This document shows positions 5,206-5,278 of a stretch of 5,278 nt of DNA, piece after piece; within the stretch, counting starts at the first letter, position 1; every line of letters starts with the position of its first letter. The notes under the pieces were generated by a model. It did not search any database. It was not told the origin of the DNA and was given only the letters and a program-made list of their open reading frames with translations. Source of the stretch: Stenotrophomonas sp. (lineage in GTDB: Bacteria; Pseudomonadota; Gammaproteobacteria; Xanthomonadales; Xanthomonadaceae). The stretch spans positions 1-5,278 of the forward strand of contig DOKO01000262.1 of assembly GCA_003510825.1 (NCBI GenBank), read 5' to 3'. Position numbers and translations under genes: made by a program.

Positions 5206-5248
5206 GCCGCCATTCTAGGTGGGGCGGGGGCGCCCGCAAAATGGTGCG

Positions 5249-5278
5249 GGGTCAGAGCCCTTTCGCGCTGCGAAAGGG
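5249..5278. repeat. Truncated Stenotrophomonas-type intergenic palindrome
   Basis: The window ends inside an inverted repeat. The inner stem is perfect over 9 bp (CCCTTTCGC 5258-5266, GCGAAAGGG 5270-5278) with a 3-nt loop. The left outer arm GGGTCAGAG (5249-5257) has no partner in the window; its complement CTCTGACCC would be expected immediately after 5278. Elements of this GGGTCAGA...TCTGACCC form are, from memory, frequent between genes in Stenotrophomonas. Confidence 0.7.

Noticed and set aside
5206..5214. Three-codon ORF (ATG GCG GCA TGA) overlapping the GNAT start
   Set aside because: It has no ribosome site and is short enough to be chance, so it is not supported as a regulatory upstream ORF.
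5224..5237. Small GC stem followed by AAAA upstream of the GNAT gene
   Set aside because: The stem is only 5 bp. In the direction of transcription of the local genes the T-run precedes rather than follows it, so it is not a terminator for them.

Overview
The window looks like chromosomal DNA from Stenotrophomonas, most likely the S. maltophilia complex. The base composition is high-GC. A GTAG-headed hairpin at 4269-4292 resembles the SMAG repeats of S. maltophilia, and the right edge holds part of a GGGTCAGAGCCC...GAAAGGG palindrome typical of that genus. The encoded proteins fit the Xanthomonadaceae. No phage, IS, CRISPR, tRNA or rRNA signal was seen.

All six supported genes lie on the minus strand, so the window reads from right to left. 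At the right (5205 to 4337) a GNAT acetyltransferase gene overlaps a Rieske [2Fe-2S] ferredoxin-like gene by an ATGA junction. The pair ends in a strong GC hairpin followed by the SMAG-like repeat. After about 200 bp without a gene comes a Fur box (4120-4138) over a candidate promoter. It begins an apparent iron-repressed unit in this order: an unrecognised single-pass membrane protein (4067-3666), a Fiu/PiuA-type catecholate siderophore receptor (3550-1226), and its usual partner, the PiuC/YbiX Fe(II)/2-oxoglutarate dioxygenase (1173-496). A second Fur box (449-467) overlies the -35 of a near-consensus promoter (TTGCAA, 17 nt, TACAAT). That promoter drives another small membrane or exported protein of unknown function, which leaves the window at position 1.

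The theme is iron. The receptor would import ferric catecholates through TonB, PiuC probably acts on the imported ligand or is otherwise linked to that uptake, and Fur would switch both units on when iron is scarce. The least explained items are the two small membrane-anchored proteins, each placed first after a Fur box, and the hairpins in the intercistronic and leader regions, especially the 11-bp stem directly in front of the piuC ribosome binding site.
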